NCBI RefSeq assembly: GCF_041146395.1 | Contig: NC_091002.1 | Coordinates: forward strand, 8,488,501-8,552,500 | Origin: Eulemur rufifrons | Lineage: Eukaryota > Chordata > Mammalia > Primates > Lemuridae | Length of the DNA: 64,000 nucleotides | Reading direction: 5' to 3' | Shown: piece after piece, positions 9,400 to 20,957 of the stretch | How the letters are laid out: each line of letters opens with the position of its first letter | How positions within the stretch are numbered: position 1 is the stretch's first letter | The notes under the pieces: model-generated | What the model was told of the DNA's origin: nothing | Seen by the model: the letters and a program-made list of their open reading frames with translations, nothing else | The model's database searches: none | Made by a program: the position numbers and the translations under genes

Positions 9400-10213
9400 T
9401 GTTGCACCTAAGAAATACTGATTTATGGAAATGTCCCCTGTGATATTAGAGACAGAAATCATTTCAGGAGTTTTGCAGGGCTTTGCCCTGAAGGAATATG
9501 TGAACATGTTAGTTCGCATAGCAAAAGCTGCCTGGCCTCAGGAGGGTGTCTCAGTGGTCAGTAGCAGCTGCTTTCCAAGGTGAGGCTGCGGTCTCAGGCC
9601 TGTGGTCCTAGCCTGCTTTGCAGGTTTGCATGGAGCCAGGGGATGGGGAGCTGATCAAACAGACGTGCTGCCCGAGACAGAGACCTATGGCTAGAGCAAT
9701 TAGCCTAAGTGACAGCTCTTGCTTGACTTCTGAAGAATCTGTCACAATACACAATAAGTAGATAAAATATGGAGCCACTATGTCTCTGTTTAACTTTGCT
9801 GCTAAAATAATAATTTTGTCTTAGAACTTAGAAGTTTGTCCTAAAAAGATTTTGTAACCGTTTGTTCACATGGATAGAGTTAATTAAGGGACCTATAGAA
9901 GCCTTTTGGGAGACTCTGAACCTAAAACAAACTACCTGTTATTATGTAAATCTGTGACCCCTGGCAACTGATCACTGTACCTATAAATACTGATGTAAAC
10001 TTCAGTCTTCCCCTCAAAATTCACGGGGATATTTTGGGGTCCCCCAGCACCCTCCTTTTTCTATATTCATAAATCTATTCTTTATAAACTATATTTTTGC
10101 CTCTGTGTATTGTTTTATTTCTATTTTCTATTTCCTACTATTTTTTCACCCTTTGCGATGACCCCTGCCTGAGTGACCTGATTCTTTGCTGGGAGAGTAG
10201 CTGACTCCCCACA
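9400..10213 (+). mobile_element. Solo LTR of an endogenous retrovirus inside L1
   Basis: An 814-bp insert begins TGTTGCACC and ends CTCCCCACA (TG...CA). It is flanked by a 6-bp duplication CACATG (9394-9399 and 10214-10219) of the L1 target. Inside are a TATA-type box (cctataaatac, about 9980-9990) and T-rich 3' sequence typical of an LTR. There is no gag, pol or env, so this is a solo LTR left by recombination. A 6-bp duplication suits class II (ERVK-like) elements; the class is inference. Confidence 0.8.
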
Positions 10214-10465
10214 CACATGTACTCACCATCAAATTGGTTTTAGCTGATCAACCCCTAAGTGCACATAGAGTAGTAACATTCACCGGGCGTTGGGCAGGTG
10301 GGAGGGGGGAGGAGGGCATGGGTATACACACACGTAATGGGTGCAGTGTGCACCGCCTGGGGGATGGAACGCTTGAAGCTCTGACCTGGGTGGGGCAAGG
10401 GCAATGCATGTAACCTAAACATTTGTACCCCCATAATACGCTGAAATAAAAAAGAAAAAAATAAT
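10214..10465 (+). mobile_element. L1 3' UTR and first A-rich tail
   Basis: Resumes the L1 interrupted by the LTR: catgtactcaccatcaaatt, a G-rich 3' UTR (gtgggaggggggaggagg), cacctaagtg-like and gtacccccataatacgctga, then aataaaaaagaaaaaaat. The L1 end is the same as in the copy at 31380-31446. Confidence 0.85.
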
Positions 10466-10582
10466 TCTAGACTTCTTTAATTCTCTATATGTGATAGACA
10501 TATCCTTCATTTTTCCTCTACCCACTAGTCAATGAAATAAATGAGATGAAGCCTCCTTAATCAAACTTCAAAAAAAAAAAAA
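10466..10582 (+). mobile_element. Probable L1 3'-transduced segment with second poly(A)
   Basis: About 103 bp of non-L1 sequence lies between the L1 A-rich end and a second, pure A14 tract, still inside the target-site duplication. An AATAAA (gaaataaatg, about 10536-10545) lies some 25-30 bp before this poly(A). This is what read-through past the weak L1 signal to a downstream signal would leave. Confidence 0.75.
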
Positions 10583-10594
10583 AAGATAATTTAC
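10583..10594 (+). repeat. Right target-site duplication of the 8.9-10.6 kb L1
   Basis: AAGATAATTTAC, an exact match of 8849-8860; the first bases merge with the poly(A). Confidence 0.85.
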
Positions 10595-10745
10595 ATTCTT
10601 CTGGGTGTTGGGTGTCTGCACTATGTCTTTGGAATTTCGTGTATATCTTTTACACTTGGAGCATAGGTCAATTTGGACTGGCCCCATTTTGAGCACTCGA
10701 TGGCCACATGTGGCTGGTGGCTGTGGTATTGCACAGCCCAGCTTT
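10595..10745 (+). mobile_element. Right part of the split hAT-type DNA transposon relic
   Basis: Continues the element from 8860: cgtgtatatcttttacactt, then gagcactcgatggccacatg and tggctggtggctgtggtatt, ending near cacagcccag. This resembles the conserved 3' part of an old MER element ('caatagccacatgtggctag' type). Confidence 0.6.
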
Positions 10746-11199
10746 AGAGTGTGGGGTGGGGAGCAATGGGGGACAGTGATTAATAATTAAGATCAGGGAA
10801 TTATAGATGCTCCGTTGGAAGTGAAATAGAAGGGGGACAGAAAGAGATGGTGCCACAGACACTGGTCAGTCAAGGAGGTCTCTATGAGACCTGGAAGGAC
10901 AAGAGTTCTGCCTGGATCAGGGAATCAGAGCTCCAGGCAGAGGGCACAGCCAGTGCCAAGGCCCTGAGGTGGGGCTGGGCGTTCCTCTTCTGGAAGGGGG
11001 GGATGTGTCCTGCAACCTCACAGTACACTGTGGGTGGGTTGGGCTGGAAGGGTGCAGGGAGACCCCCAGCAGACAGTAGGGGGTAATAAGGGGAGCCCAC
11101 AGCCCAGGGATGAGCACACAGGCCACTCTCACTTCTCCCCCCTGGGAGCCAGGCTGCCAGCCCTGGTCCTCTGTGCACTGCTTGGAAAACTCACCTGTA
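10746..11199. other. Unassigned intergenic sequence
   Basis: No gene or repeat recognised with confidence. Confidence 0.35.
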
Positions 11200-11560
11200 T
11201 TTTAAAAAATCACCTTGTATTAAGTATAATTTACATACAACAAAATGTCTCATGTTATGTGTCCAGACTGAGGATTTTTAGTTCATGCATACCCCAGTGT
11301 TGCCACTCTGCCAAGATCTAGAACATGTGCATTGCCCAGCACACTGTCCTCCTGCCCCTGAAGTCGACCCTCATGCCCACCCTGGCCCTGGTAACCCACC
11401 CATCCTGCCCTGTAGACTTGCTTCCTTGCCTGTCCCTGCTCTTCCATGAGTGGAATCCTGCAGTGTGAGCGCGGGTGGGTCTGGCCTCCGCTGCTCAGCG
11501 TGGCTTTTGAGCTTCCCCGGTGGTTTCATGAACGTGTTCGCTGCTTCTCTCTCCCCAGAC
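11200..11560 (-). mobile_element. Ancient L1 3'-end fragment, antisense
   Basis: Degraded match to the antisense end of old mammalian L1: taatttacatacaacaaaat, ctgccaagatctagaacatg, tggccctggtaacccaccc and ccatgagtggaatcctgcag. The same family occurs at 25130 and 63260. Confidence 0.6.
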
Positions 11561-14099
11561 TAAGAGGACCTGCTCAGCTGGGCACCCTGTGGGCTAACAA
11601 AGCCCCCCGCTCAGGATGGTGTGGTTGGGTTTGAATATGGCCCAGGAGTGGAGAGGGTGTAAGGGTGTTCTGAGCAGAGAGCTGGCTCCTTTGTTCCCTC
11701 AACCCTGCATGAAGGTGACCCTGTGGCAGTGATGAAGGCTGAAGGCAGCAGGCTTTGCCAGAAACATCTGCTTGAAGGGCAGCCAGAAGGACTCCCCTGG
11801 GAGTGGTGGGAGCGATGGCCGGGCAGAGGGAGCGATGGCCGGGCAGCGTGAGCCCAGCTCTGCTGTGATCGTGGGGTCAGGCGATGAGTGGGGCTGGAAC
11901 AGCGGGAATCCAGCAGGCGGGAGGCACATGACTGATGAGTGTTCATGTTCAGCATTAGGAGAGGGGACCCTGTGGTCCGAGGCCTGGGGACCATCTAACT
12001 CACTGTGAGTCAGGAGCCCCACTGGATACGCCAGGTGTCCAGGGATGGCGTTTGCTGCTCCCTGAGGGAGAGGAGGCCTTCACACAGGCTGCACCTGATG
12101 CTTTCCTAGTTAGAGAGCAGAGAGATCAAGATGCACAGAGCAGGGAAAGAGAGGGTGGCCCCCTGGCCAGATGCTTCTGGCAGAAAGATCACCTCCCAAG
12201 GGTGGGAGTTGGCTCTCCACTGTGGCCCCACCTTTCTTGGGCTATTGGGGTTCCAGTCTTAGGAGGGAATGTTGTACAGAGCGCAAGCTGAAATGCAAGG
12301 AGTCCTCCTGTCTTTTGTCACTAAGAAGGAGGTGCGGGTCACCCAAATAGCCGGATCATACAGTGGGTATGAGTGTGCTGGAGGGGTAACTGGCATGCTA
12401 ACATGTGCTGCTGTATGGGATGAATCTACCTGTTGTCAACCTCTGTTAGGATGCTGGCACATGCCGCAGGAAGTGTCAGCTATCTGGGTATAGAGGTATC
12501 TCTAATCCCTGTAGAATAGATACCAGTATAGGACACTCCCAGGAGCTACCAGAGCCACATCCACTGTGGTATGATAAGAAGTGTAAGGTTAGGATAGGCT
12601 GGACAGCTGCTCCAGCTGTTTGGGTGGCCTTGGGCAAATGTTTTGTTTCACTGCATGGAACACATCTGGAGAGGTAGCTGCTTGGTAAACAGTAGTGTCA
12701 GGGGTCACAACCAGCAGAGATTAGCGGGCTTCAGCAGTGATGTTCATGCATGGTTTCAAATGATGGAGCAGCCTGTTCCCTGACTCCTGTAGCCTACAGC
12801 TTCAAGGACAAGATGGCAGGGACCCAGACAGAAACAATGGACCCAGGAGAGCCCTCCAACACCCATGCACTCTGGAGAACCCTGCTGCTCAGGAGGGGAG
12901 CACGTTTCCCTTCTGGTGGGTAAAGACAGAAAAAAACATGTTCTCTGGGCTGTGTGTGACTGTTGGTCTCGTGATCTAAAATGGCAGTGAGAAATTAGGT
13001 GAGGGAGTGACAGAAGTTCCCTATAATAAATAAGCAGTAATAAGTTAATGCTAAACAATACTATCATAAGTAAATGAACGAGTACATAAAACATCACCTG
13101 AAGTTGCAAGTGATCAGATCAAGTTGGCTAAGAGTTGAGAATCTGAACATTCAGGTTTTGAGCAATTAACATTTGGGCTGTCTACTGTAGTAGCTTAGAC
13201 TGAGCAAATCTCAGGTTTTGGTGGCATGTAGAAATGGAAAGATCAGGTGCCTCCCTTTATTGAATGCCTGGAGTTCTCTGGGGTCGCGCTCTGTAGCCCC
13301 TTACACACACCCTCCCACCTTTCTGCTTCCCCCGCCTCCCTACCCCTCACTATGGGAACACAGGGGTGCTTCTACACCATGTGCCAACATTATTAAAGGA
13401 TTTAGGCTCTGGTAGGGGTTGGGGCCATATCATCATGAAACTGGGATCCTCACAGCAAAACCTGCTGGCAGCCCATGTAGGAGGGGGTGAGAGTGCAGCG
13501 CCCAGTATCTGAGATCTGATTGTTCTGCACTTCATGGGGGAAAAGAGAATCCTTTTGGAAGTTTCTGCTCAGGGTCCAACATGTAAACAGCCCTCATTGG
13601 TCTGTATTGCAAGCTACCATTTATTTTCACAAGTAGTGCATTTAGCAGAGCAGGGCCACTGACAAAAGAAGCACAGCCTGGTGGAGGGGACAATGAGAGG
13701 ACTCTCGGGTGCTCCTCCTGTCTCCCTGGGTCTCAGCTGCAGGAGCCCTGGCCACGAGGAAACAGGTGGCTCTGAGTAGGGTTGAACAATGCCCTTGGCA
13801 CCTCTGGGTGGTCAGACTTTCCTTTCCAAATCTACATTGTGGTCATGGCTATGACTTCCCTGTCAGTGTCTGCGCAAACTTAAGTTTTATTTCCTTTGGC
13901 AAAGTACAGGGACTGGGAGAGTGTTTCCTGCTCCTGCCTGGGATCACACCAAACTGCCTCACTGAATACAGGAGCTGGAGCCTGAGGCCATCGGGGCAGT
14001 CCTGCCCTCGCATGTGGCCCTGCCTCCGCCTCCTTCCAGGCCTAGAGGAGCAGGATCCAGTGGCAAAGACTCTCCTTTGCTGCACCTCAGTGGGGGTCC
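11561..14099. other. Unassigned intergenic sequence
   Basis: No supported gene, RNA or repeat. Two near-identical short units (gggagcgatggccgggcag, about 11808-11844) form a small tandem duplication. Open frames present have no family motif. Confidence 0.35.
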
Positions 14100-14490
14100 T
14101 CTGAGCCTTGTTCTCCACTAGGACCTGAAATTTGCACCGTCCTGTCTTTACAGGGCTGCTGTGTTGCCCCGTTTGGGGAAAGAGTCTTGTTAGGTCCGTG
14201 TGGCTAGAATCCCCCCACCCGTGAGAGCAGGTTACCCTCACCCTCTGATCAAGTTCCTCATTCCCCACCTTTGATGCCTATGTCCCTGGCCTGCCTTTAA
14301 CAAGAATCCTTCCTGTTTCATCAGTTTAACCAGAAACCTCTACCTTTGATGTCTCTGCATAGCAATTTTTAGCCATGACCGCTCCTCTACCTGCCCCTTG
14401 GCTATAAACTCCACTCATCCTTGTATTTGGCATTGAGCTCAATGTCTCTCTTAAGACAATAGTGTTGACCACTAATAGTCTTGAACCATC
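14100..14490 (+). mobile_element. Old retroviral LTR relic
   Basis: Features shared with 59880-60260: ctccactagg, ccccacctttgatgcc, a run of short cctctacc/ttgatg blocks, and then gctataaactccactcatcc (TATA region) and gagctcaatgtctctcttaa. This is the layout of a common ERV1-type LTR. The family name is not given because I cannot check it. Confidence 0.55.
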
Positions 14491-14689
14491 TCAACCAAGC
14501 TCAGGATTCAAACAGTGAAGCTCTGCATCCAACTGCCCATGGATATTGTCCCTGGACGTCCTGCAGGCACCACCAATTCAGCAGGTCCAATGCTACGATC
14601 ATTACCACAGACTTGCCCCTCAATCTATGTCCCAATCTCAGTTAGTGGCACCACCATTCTCCATGGTTCTGACCAGAGACATCGGTGCT

Positions 14690-14765
14690 ACCACTAGACA
14701 TGTTATTCAATCTGACAGGGCCTCAGTTTCCTCATTTGTGAAAGAGGAATAGCAATGATTCCCAG
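14690..14765 (+). mobile_element. MIR fragment
   Basis: Core sequence cctcagtttcctcatttgtg followed by aaagaggaatagcaatga matches the MIR core in the sense direction. Confidence 0.65.
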
Positions 14766-15265
14766 TATCAATGATTCTTTACTGCAATAGGCAGTGTGTT
14801 AAGCAACTACATGATCTCACTGGAGTATGGAAAAGACATTTATTTTGCACATGTCTGCAGTTCAGCGGGGAGTCAGCTGGCCTGTGATGGGATTGTCTGG
14901 GCTGTCTCTGCTCTGAAGTTTTCATTCTTCTCCAGGGACCAACGACCCACATTTTCCATATGCTTTATGGCAATAGCAGAGGCACAGGAGGGGCCACTAA
15001 CTTGAGCAAAAGCTTTTTAGGCCTTAGGTTACATCACATCTGCTAACATTCCATTGGCTAAAGGAAGCCACATGACCCGGACCAAAGTGATGTGGTGCAG
15101 AAGTGCACTCTGCCATGGAGGGTGGGGAACACAGAGAGAGTATTTTTGAATAAAAATCTAATGTGCCACAGTAGCATACCACCCAGCCTCACAGGGCTGT
15201 CAGCAATTTGAAAGGAAGTAATATTTGTGAAGGGCCTGGCACTTTTGTGAACAGTACCTGGTATT

Positions 15266-15370
15266 ATCAATCAATCAGTCATTCAGTCTATCTATCTATC
15301 TACCATCTGCCCCATTCTTCCATCAATCTATTTATCAATCATCTATCCCAACTATCTACCTATCTTTCTA
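15266..15370 (+). repeat. Degenerate ATCT/ATCA tetranucleotide repeat
   Basis: tctatctatctatctacc, followed by imperfect atct, atca and ctac units. It abuts an inverted L1 fragment on its right. Confidence 0.8.
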
Positions 15371-15374
15371 TAAT

Positions 15375-15484
15375 CTCTCAGAAATTCTTTGCCTAGGCTG
15401 ACATCTAGAAGAGTTTTCCCAACATTTTCTTCTAGAATTATTATGGTTTCATGCTTTACATTTAAGTCCCTTATCGATCTTGAA
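15375..15484 (-). mobile_element. Short antisense L1 segment next to sense L1
   Basis: agaaattctttgcctaggct and cccaacattttcttctagaa are antisense ORF2 sequence. In L1 order it follows directly after the point where the sense piece at 15485-16745 ends, as in a twin-primed minus-strand L1. The remaining 3' end and tail on the left are missing. Confidence 0.75.
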
Positions 15485-16745
15485 ATAATCCAACACGACC
15501 AAGTGGGCTTCATCCCAGGGATGTAAGGATGGTTCAATATACATAAATCAATAAATGTGATTCACCACATAAACAGAAGCAAAAACAAAGATCATAGGAT
15601 CACCTCAATAGATGCAGAAAAAACATTTGAGAAAATTCAGCATGCTTTTGTCATAAAAACCCTCAACAAACTAGACATAGAAGGAACATATCTCAAAATT
15701 ATAAAAGCCATAGATGACAAACCCACAGACAGTAGCATACTGAATGGTGAATGGCTGAAAGCATTCTCACTAAGAACTGGAACAAGACAAGTATGCCCAC
15801 TGTCACCCCTTTTAGTCAACATATTTTTGGAAGTCCTAGCCAGAGAATTAGGCAAGAGAAAGAAATTAAGGGTTTCAAAATCAGGAAAAAGGAGGTCAAA
15901 CTGTCACTTTTTGCAGACAATGTAAATATATAGAAAATTGTTTATAGAATATATAGATAATATTTATATATAGAAAACCCCAAACATTCCCCAAAGAGTC
16001 TCCTGGAATTTATAAATAAATTCAGCAAGCCCTCAGGTTACAAAATCAATGTACACAAATCAGTAGCATTCCTACACACCAATAACAGTTAAGTTGAAAG
16101 TCAAATCAAAGACTCAATACCATTCACAATTGCTACAAAGTAAATAAAATACCTAGAAATATACTTAACCAAAGAGGTGAAAGATTGCTACAAATAGAAT
16201 TACTAAACACTCAGGAAAAAATTGCTGATGATACAAACAAGTAAAAGAAACATATCGTGCTCATGGATAAGTAGAATCAACTTTGTTAAAATGTCCATAC
16301 TACCCAAAGTGAGTTACAGATTCAATGCAATCCCCATCAAAATACCAAGATCATATTTCACAGATGTAGAAAAACACTTCTATGCTTTGTGCAGAAATAG
16401 CAAAGGGTCAAAAATAGCCAAAGCAATCTTAAGCAAAAGGAACAAATCGGGAGGCATCACATCACCAGACTTCAATCTATACTACAAGGCTATAGTAACC
16501 AAACAGCATGGTATTGGCACAAAAACAGAGACATAGAGCAATGGAACAGAACAGAAAACCCAGATAGAAAACTGTCCACATACAGCCAGCTGATTTTGAC
16601 AAACAGACAACAACATACACTGAGGAAAGAATCCCTAGTCAATAAATGGTGCTGAGAGAATTGGATAGCCATATGCAGAAGAATGAAACAGGTTCCATAT
16701 CTCCCACCATTCACAAAACAGCAATTCTTAATCTAGAAGAACACC
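15485..16745 (+). mobile_element. Sense L1 ORF2 segment (reverse transcriptase region)
   Basis: RT-domain sequence: HQVGFIPGM-like start, then [26 protein letters not shown] and the [13 protein letters not shown] block. The metal-binding FADD motif reads FADN, and stops and frameshifts follow. It runs on to the region coding for 'RQHTLRKESLVNKWC' and ends near 16745. Not functional. Confidence 0.85.
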
Positions 16746-17879
16746 GATTACAGGAAACCACCATCTGCAGTCAATGGCATGGAGGGTGTCACAGGGGACA
16801 ACAGAGCTCTGTCAGAGTTGGGTGGGGGGTTGGGAGGGAAGATGAGCCATTGGCCCTGAGAGAGGGAGGGCGTTTGAGGTGAACTCAAGAGGCAAGAGGC
16901 TCACAGAGTGGGCACTCACCTCCCAGTAATAGAGAGACGATATGCTGAAATATTAAATGTGAAGATCAAAGCACCAAAAAAAGAATCCTCAAAGGTGCCA
17001 AATAAAACACAAAGCTAAAGGGCAATTCCTGGGCCAGCAGCCACCTGTCCTGTAAATCCCACTCATGTTTGCAAAGTCTCTGTAGGTTGGACCAGCATCC
17101 TCCACTTGCCCACAGTGAACGGCAGAGGGCAGCCTTCACCAACCAATGACAAGCCCTTCTAAACCGCCTTTCATTCCATCCTTGCCATGTGGGCAGCATG
17201 TTCTGAAGGTGGCCCCTGGGGTTGGCATAGGGTCTGCCTTGAAGGAAGGAGCTTTGCCCACTACACACTCTCTGAGTGCTGTACCGGGTTCTGGAAAGCC
17301 CCTGCTGCTTGGCTCTCTCCTTCCTGCTCTGGGTTTCCTGGGCATGCAAGGCGTCACAGCTCAGAAAAAATGCCAGGAGATGGCAGCAGCCTCCTATTAT
17401 TGCAGTTCCCCCCATCCTCTTCCCATCACTAGCAGAAATGCATGAAACTGGATCTCCCCAGGAAGGAGAGGAGGCCCAGAAAGGACCATCTGGGATGACA
17501 GGGACCTTCTCAAGGTGGGCGACTGATGTGTGGAAACCCCTGTGACCAAGTCAGATTTCTATCCCTTCTCCTCTCTCCCATTCTCTCTTCTCTCTCTCTT
17601 CTCCCCTCTCCCGTTTCTCAAGCCACCTCTCTCCTTCTCATTCATGGTCATCTCGGGGGGTCAGAGGCATAAATTTCAGGGAATATCTGCTTTTATTCCA
17701 GGGGTTAACATGAACCATGGTTTATTTATAATGGACACAGTTTCCCATTTAAGGTGAAGTGATTGAGGAAAAGACTCACCTCAGTTCTGATCTGGTGAGT
17801 CTGTAAACAGAGAAACCTCTTGACTAGCACCTGCGTAGGCCTGCTGCTTACACTCTGCTACAGTGGGCTTCAGCTTTCC
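16746..17879. other. Unassigned sequence with a pyrimidine tract
   Basis: No gene recognised. Bases 17558-17640 are almost all C and T (ctcttctctctctcttctcc). The rest appears unique. Confidence 0.4.
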
Positions 17880-18095
17880 ACATCAATCATCATATTACCA
17901 TCATCACCATCACTATCACCATTGTCAACACCATCTCCACCACCATCAGCACCACAATCACCACCATCACCAACACCACCCCCACCATCACCATCACTGT
18001 CACAACTATCAGCATCATCATCTCCACCATGACGCCCACCATCACCATCACCACCGTCACTGATGTCATCATCACCATCACCATCACCACCACTG
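17880..18095. repeat. CAC/ATC trinucleotide-type microsatellite
   Basis: About 215 bp of imperfect caccatcac / atcatc units (catcaccatcaccatcacc at the right end). It yields histidine-rich or Asp/Gly-rich open frames in several phases, none with a coding context. Confidence 0.9.
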
Positions 18096-18874
18096 CTAGA
18101 CATCAGTAGTCTTCATTGGACATTGTGTTTTGACCTTAATTTACCTTATTTGATTACAGAACACCCTCATTCTATACTTTTATAGACAAAAAGGAGGTGG
18201 TGATTGGGTTTGTACCTTGACACAAGAGTGTAAGAACCTGCTTTCTGTTCTCACAATGATCTTGCAATCAATGAAAGAGAAGACTCATTTTATTCCTCAG
18301 CCCCCACCTTGCTGGCCCCTCCCTAGATAGGTCTGATCTGGACACTCACATCCTCACTGCTCTGCTGTCTCCACCCTCTGATTGTGTTTCCCTGGCTCCA
18401 AAGTGTGCAGAGAGCTGCATCCGCTGCACACAAAGCACAGGCATCTTGCCCTCCCTGGCTGTCACCTTGCTTTTGCCCCTCATGAAGCCTAGGCTCTAGA
18501 GACACTTGACTCCTTGACGGTGTGCACACACACACCTGTCCAGGCTCACATGTCTGTCCTCTGGAAAGGTCACCCGTACCTGCCCAGTCCACCCTGGATC
18601 TTTGCCTCCCCAAATCCTACCTGTTCCTCAAGTTCAGGTCTACATGAATGTTTTCTGTGAATCCCTCCCTGGCCCAAGCAGCTAGGGGTGAATCATTCTT
18701 TCTTAGTGTCCTACAGCACTTTTGTGTTCACCAGAGGCATTTATCATTCTCCACATAGAGTTTTCTTACTTGTGTGAATATTTCTGTCCTCCACCATGTC
18801 ATGAGATCTGCCTCTCAGAGATCACTGAGGCAATCGCAAACAAAAGTAGCTGATTAAAATAATATCATAATACT
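18096..18874. other. Unassigned intergenic sequence
   Basis: Nothing recognised with confidence. Confidence 0.35.
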
Positions 18875-19050
18875 TGATGATTTATTAGAGCCTCACAATA
18901 ACTACTTAGGAAGAACCATTCCTGTCTCCACCTTACAGATGAGGAAACTGAGCCACAGAGAGGTTAGGGAAATATTTCAAAGTTACAGAGCTTGTAAAAG
19001 GAAGTAACAGGACTTTACCCCGTGCTCCATGCTCCATGCTCCTGCCATGA
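18875..19050 (-). mobile_element. MIR element, antisense
   Basis: cttacagatgaggaaactga, gccacagagaggttagggaa and agttacagagcttgtaaaag match the antisense MIR core and flanks. Confidence 0.8.
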
Positions 19051-20639
19051 GGTTACGTGTCCCAGCAAACTGCAGTCTTCACATCTTTTGGACATTTGAG
19101 AGATCCTTTGGTTGGCCACAGTTAAGCAGCTTTTGAGCTGGAGCTCAGAGGATGGGACCCTTTAAAACTCCAGTGTCATCACCTTGTCATATGGAAATTG
19201 ACACTGATTAACCCTCTTGCATCTTGGCACACACTCTGTTCTTTGGAATTGCCTTCCCCTATGCCACCTCATTGATTCTCTTCATCTATTGTCATTCTAT
19301 AGCTATTTCCTCCTCCATAAAGGTGATTATCTAGATCGGGCTGCCCAGAAGCAGGCCCTGAGACAAAGTTGTACCTGCAAGTGGTTCGTTTGGCAGGTAG
19401 TCCCAGGAATCACTGCGGGAACACGGGGAAGAGAGACAGGGCAGGGAAGGAGATCAAGGCAGTGCATGTGAACTCTCAGACTCCTGCTGTGAGTAACCGG
19501 GGCTCATTTCTACTGAGAACGGCTGTGATATTATGCAGAATATATCTGCTGGTATCAGTCATTGATTGAAAGATGCTGCTGGGAGCATTAGTTCTCAAGC
19601 ACTTACCTGAACCACTTACACAGGTAAATCAAAAAGGATACTGGCGATTGAAAGGTGGGCTGGTAGGTGTTGAGGTAGTGAGGACCACAGGATGTGGGTG
19701 GGCAGTTTGTGCTCTGGGGTGTGGTGCCCCTTCTCTGTGCCATCTGGTGCCCCAATCTTTTCTCTGATTTCTGTTTGTCTGTCTAGCACCCTGCCTTTCA
19801 TACTAGACTGCACACTCATCAAGGGTCCAGGATTTGTTTCTTCTTCCTTGATTTCTCCAGCACCTGATGGAGTGTCTGGCACAGAATGAATACTCTATAA
19901 ATACATCAGGAGTCACATTAGGACCATTTTATGACAAGTCTGAAAAACTCCCATAAATCATCAGTTAACAAGTTTTATTTATGGAGGATTACTCTTGAGA
20001 AATTAGAAGAGAAATGTATTTCTCAAAAAGTGTAGGAAGAAAAGAAATTGCTTTGTGTAAACTAGAAAATCACCCCTAGAATTGAAATGCATAAAAAGGA
20101 AATGGGAGAGATGAAAAATGTAATCAACAGCCTGGAGGACCAGAGGGAAAGCAAGGTAAATGTGAAATGGATCACAGGTGTTACAAAGCTCATTCTCTTC
20201 ACTGAACAAGGAATCGGGTAAGAGGGGCAACCAGAAGCCACATGCTGGCATCGGGGCCAGTTCCAAGTGGGTTCAGGGCAAGATAAGTGTCTTGGCATCT
20301 TGGCCAACTTGGGGCTGAAAGGCAGGAAGAGTGTGAGTGTCCATCCAGGTGATACTGCACTGCATAAAGAAGGATAAAATGTTTTTTCCGTATATGTTTA
20401 AAAATGTTTACGATTCTACATTTCATCCTACTCCTATTACGTGGTCAGGGTGCCTATGTCTGAAGCAGAGAAAGGTGAACAGGGCTAAGGTGGGCTCTGA
20501 GTTCTGCTCTTGCTGGCCGGGCAGCCTGGTGCTGCCTGCAGAAGCTGCAGACGTCTACCTGGTGAGAGGTGGTGGGTATTTGTCATCATTAGGGCTGTCT
20601 TCTGAATATTTAGGTTCTGCTCATGAGCACAAGATAAGA
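19051..20639. other. Unassigned sequence, possible old LTR piece
   Basis: Bases about 19330-19460 (cccagaagcaggccctgaga ... ggtagtcccaggaatcact) resemble an old mammalian LTR-like repeat, but the match is too weak to name. Nothing else recognised. Confidence 0.3.
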
Positions 20640-20957
20640 TTGCCCTTCCCCTTCCTGTGATTAGGTGTAGTCATGATGTGCTTTGGCCGATATAAAGGAA
20701 GAGGTGACATATGCCTCTTCTGGTGGCACTTTTAACAGCCAGTGGTTGCTGCCTGGTCTCCAGTGTTGTTGTGAGGGTGGCTTGTCCATCAGTCTGGGGC
20801 CCAGAATGAGCACAATATGGCTCAGTGTCCCCAACATACATGCAGTGCATCAGTGGGAATAGCAGGTCACAATAGGAGTGTCGTGTTGCTGTATTAGTCT
20901 CTGAGGTTGGGTTTGTTTGTTACCACAGCATAACTCAGCCCAACCCGACTGATGCAG
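20640..20957 (+). mobile_element. Old mammalian LTR/MER-type repeat relic
   Basis: atgtgctttggccgatataa, then a later block gttaccacagcataactcag and cccgactgatgcag resemble common ancient primate repeats that end in 'gactgatacag'. Family not fixed. Confidence 0.45.

Noticed and set aside
17863..18063. Histidine-rich open frame
   Set aside because: It is the trinucleotide microsatellite read in one phase; other phases are equally open and there is no gene context.
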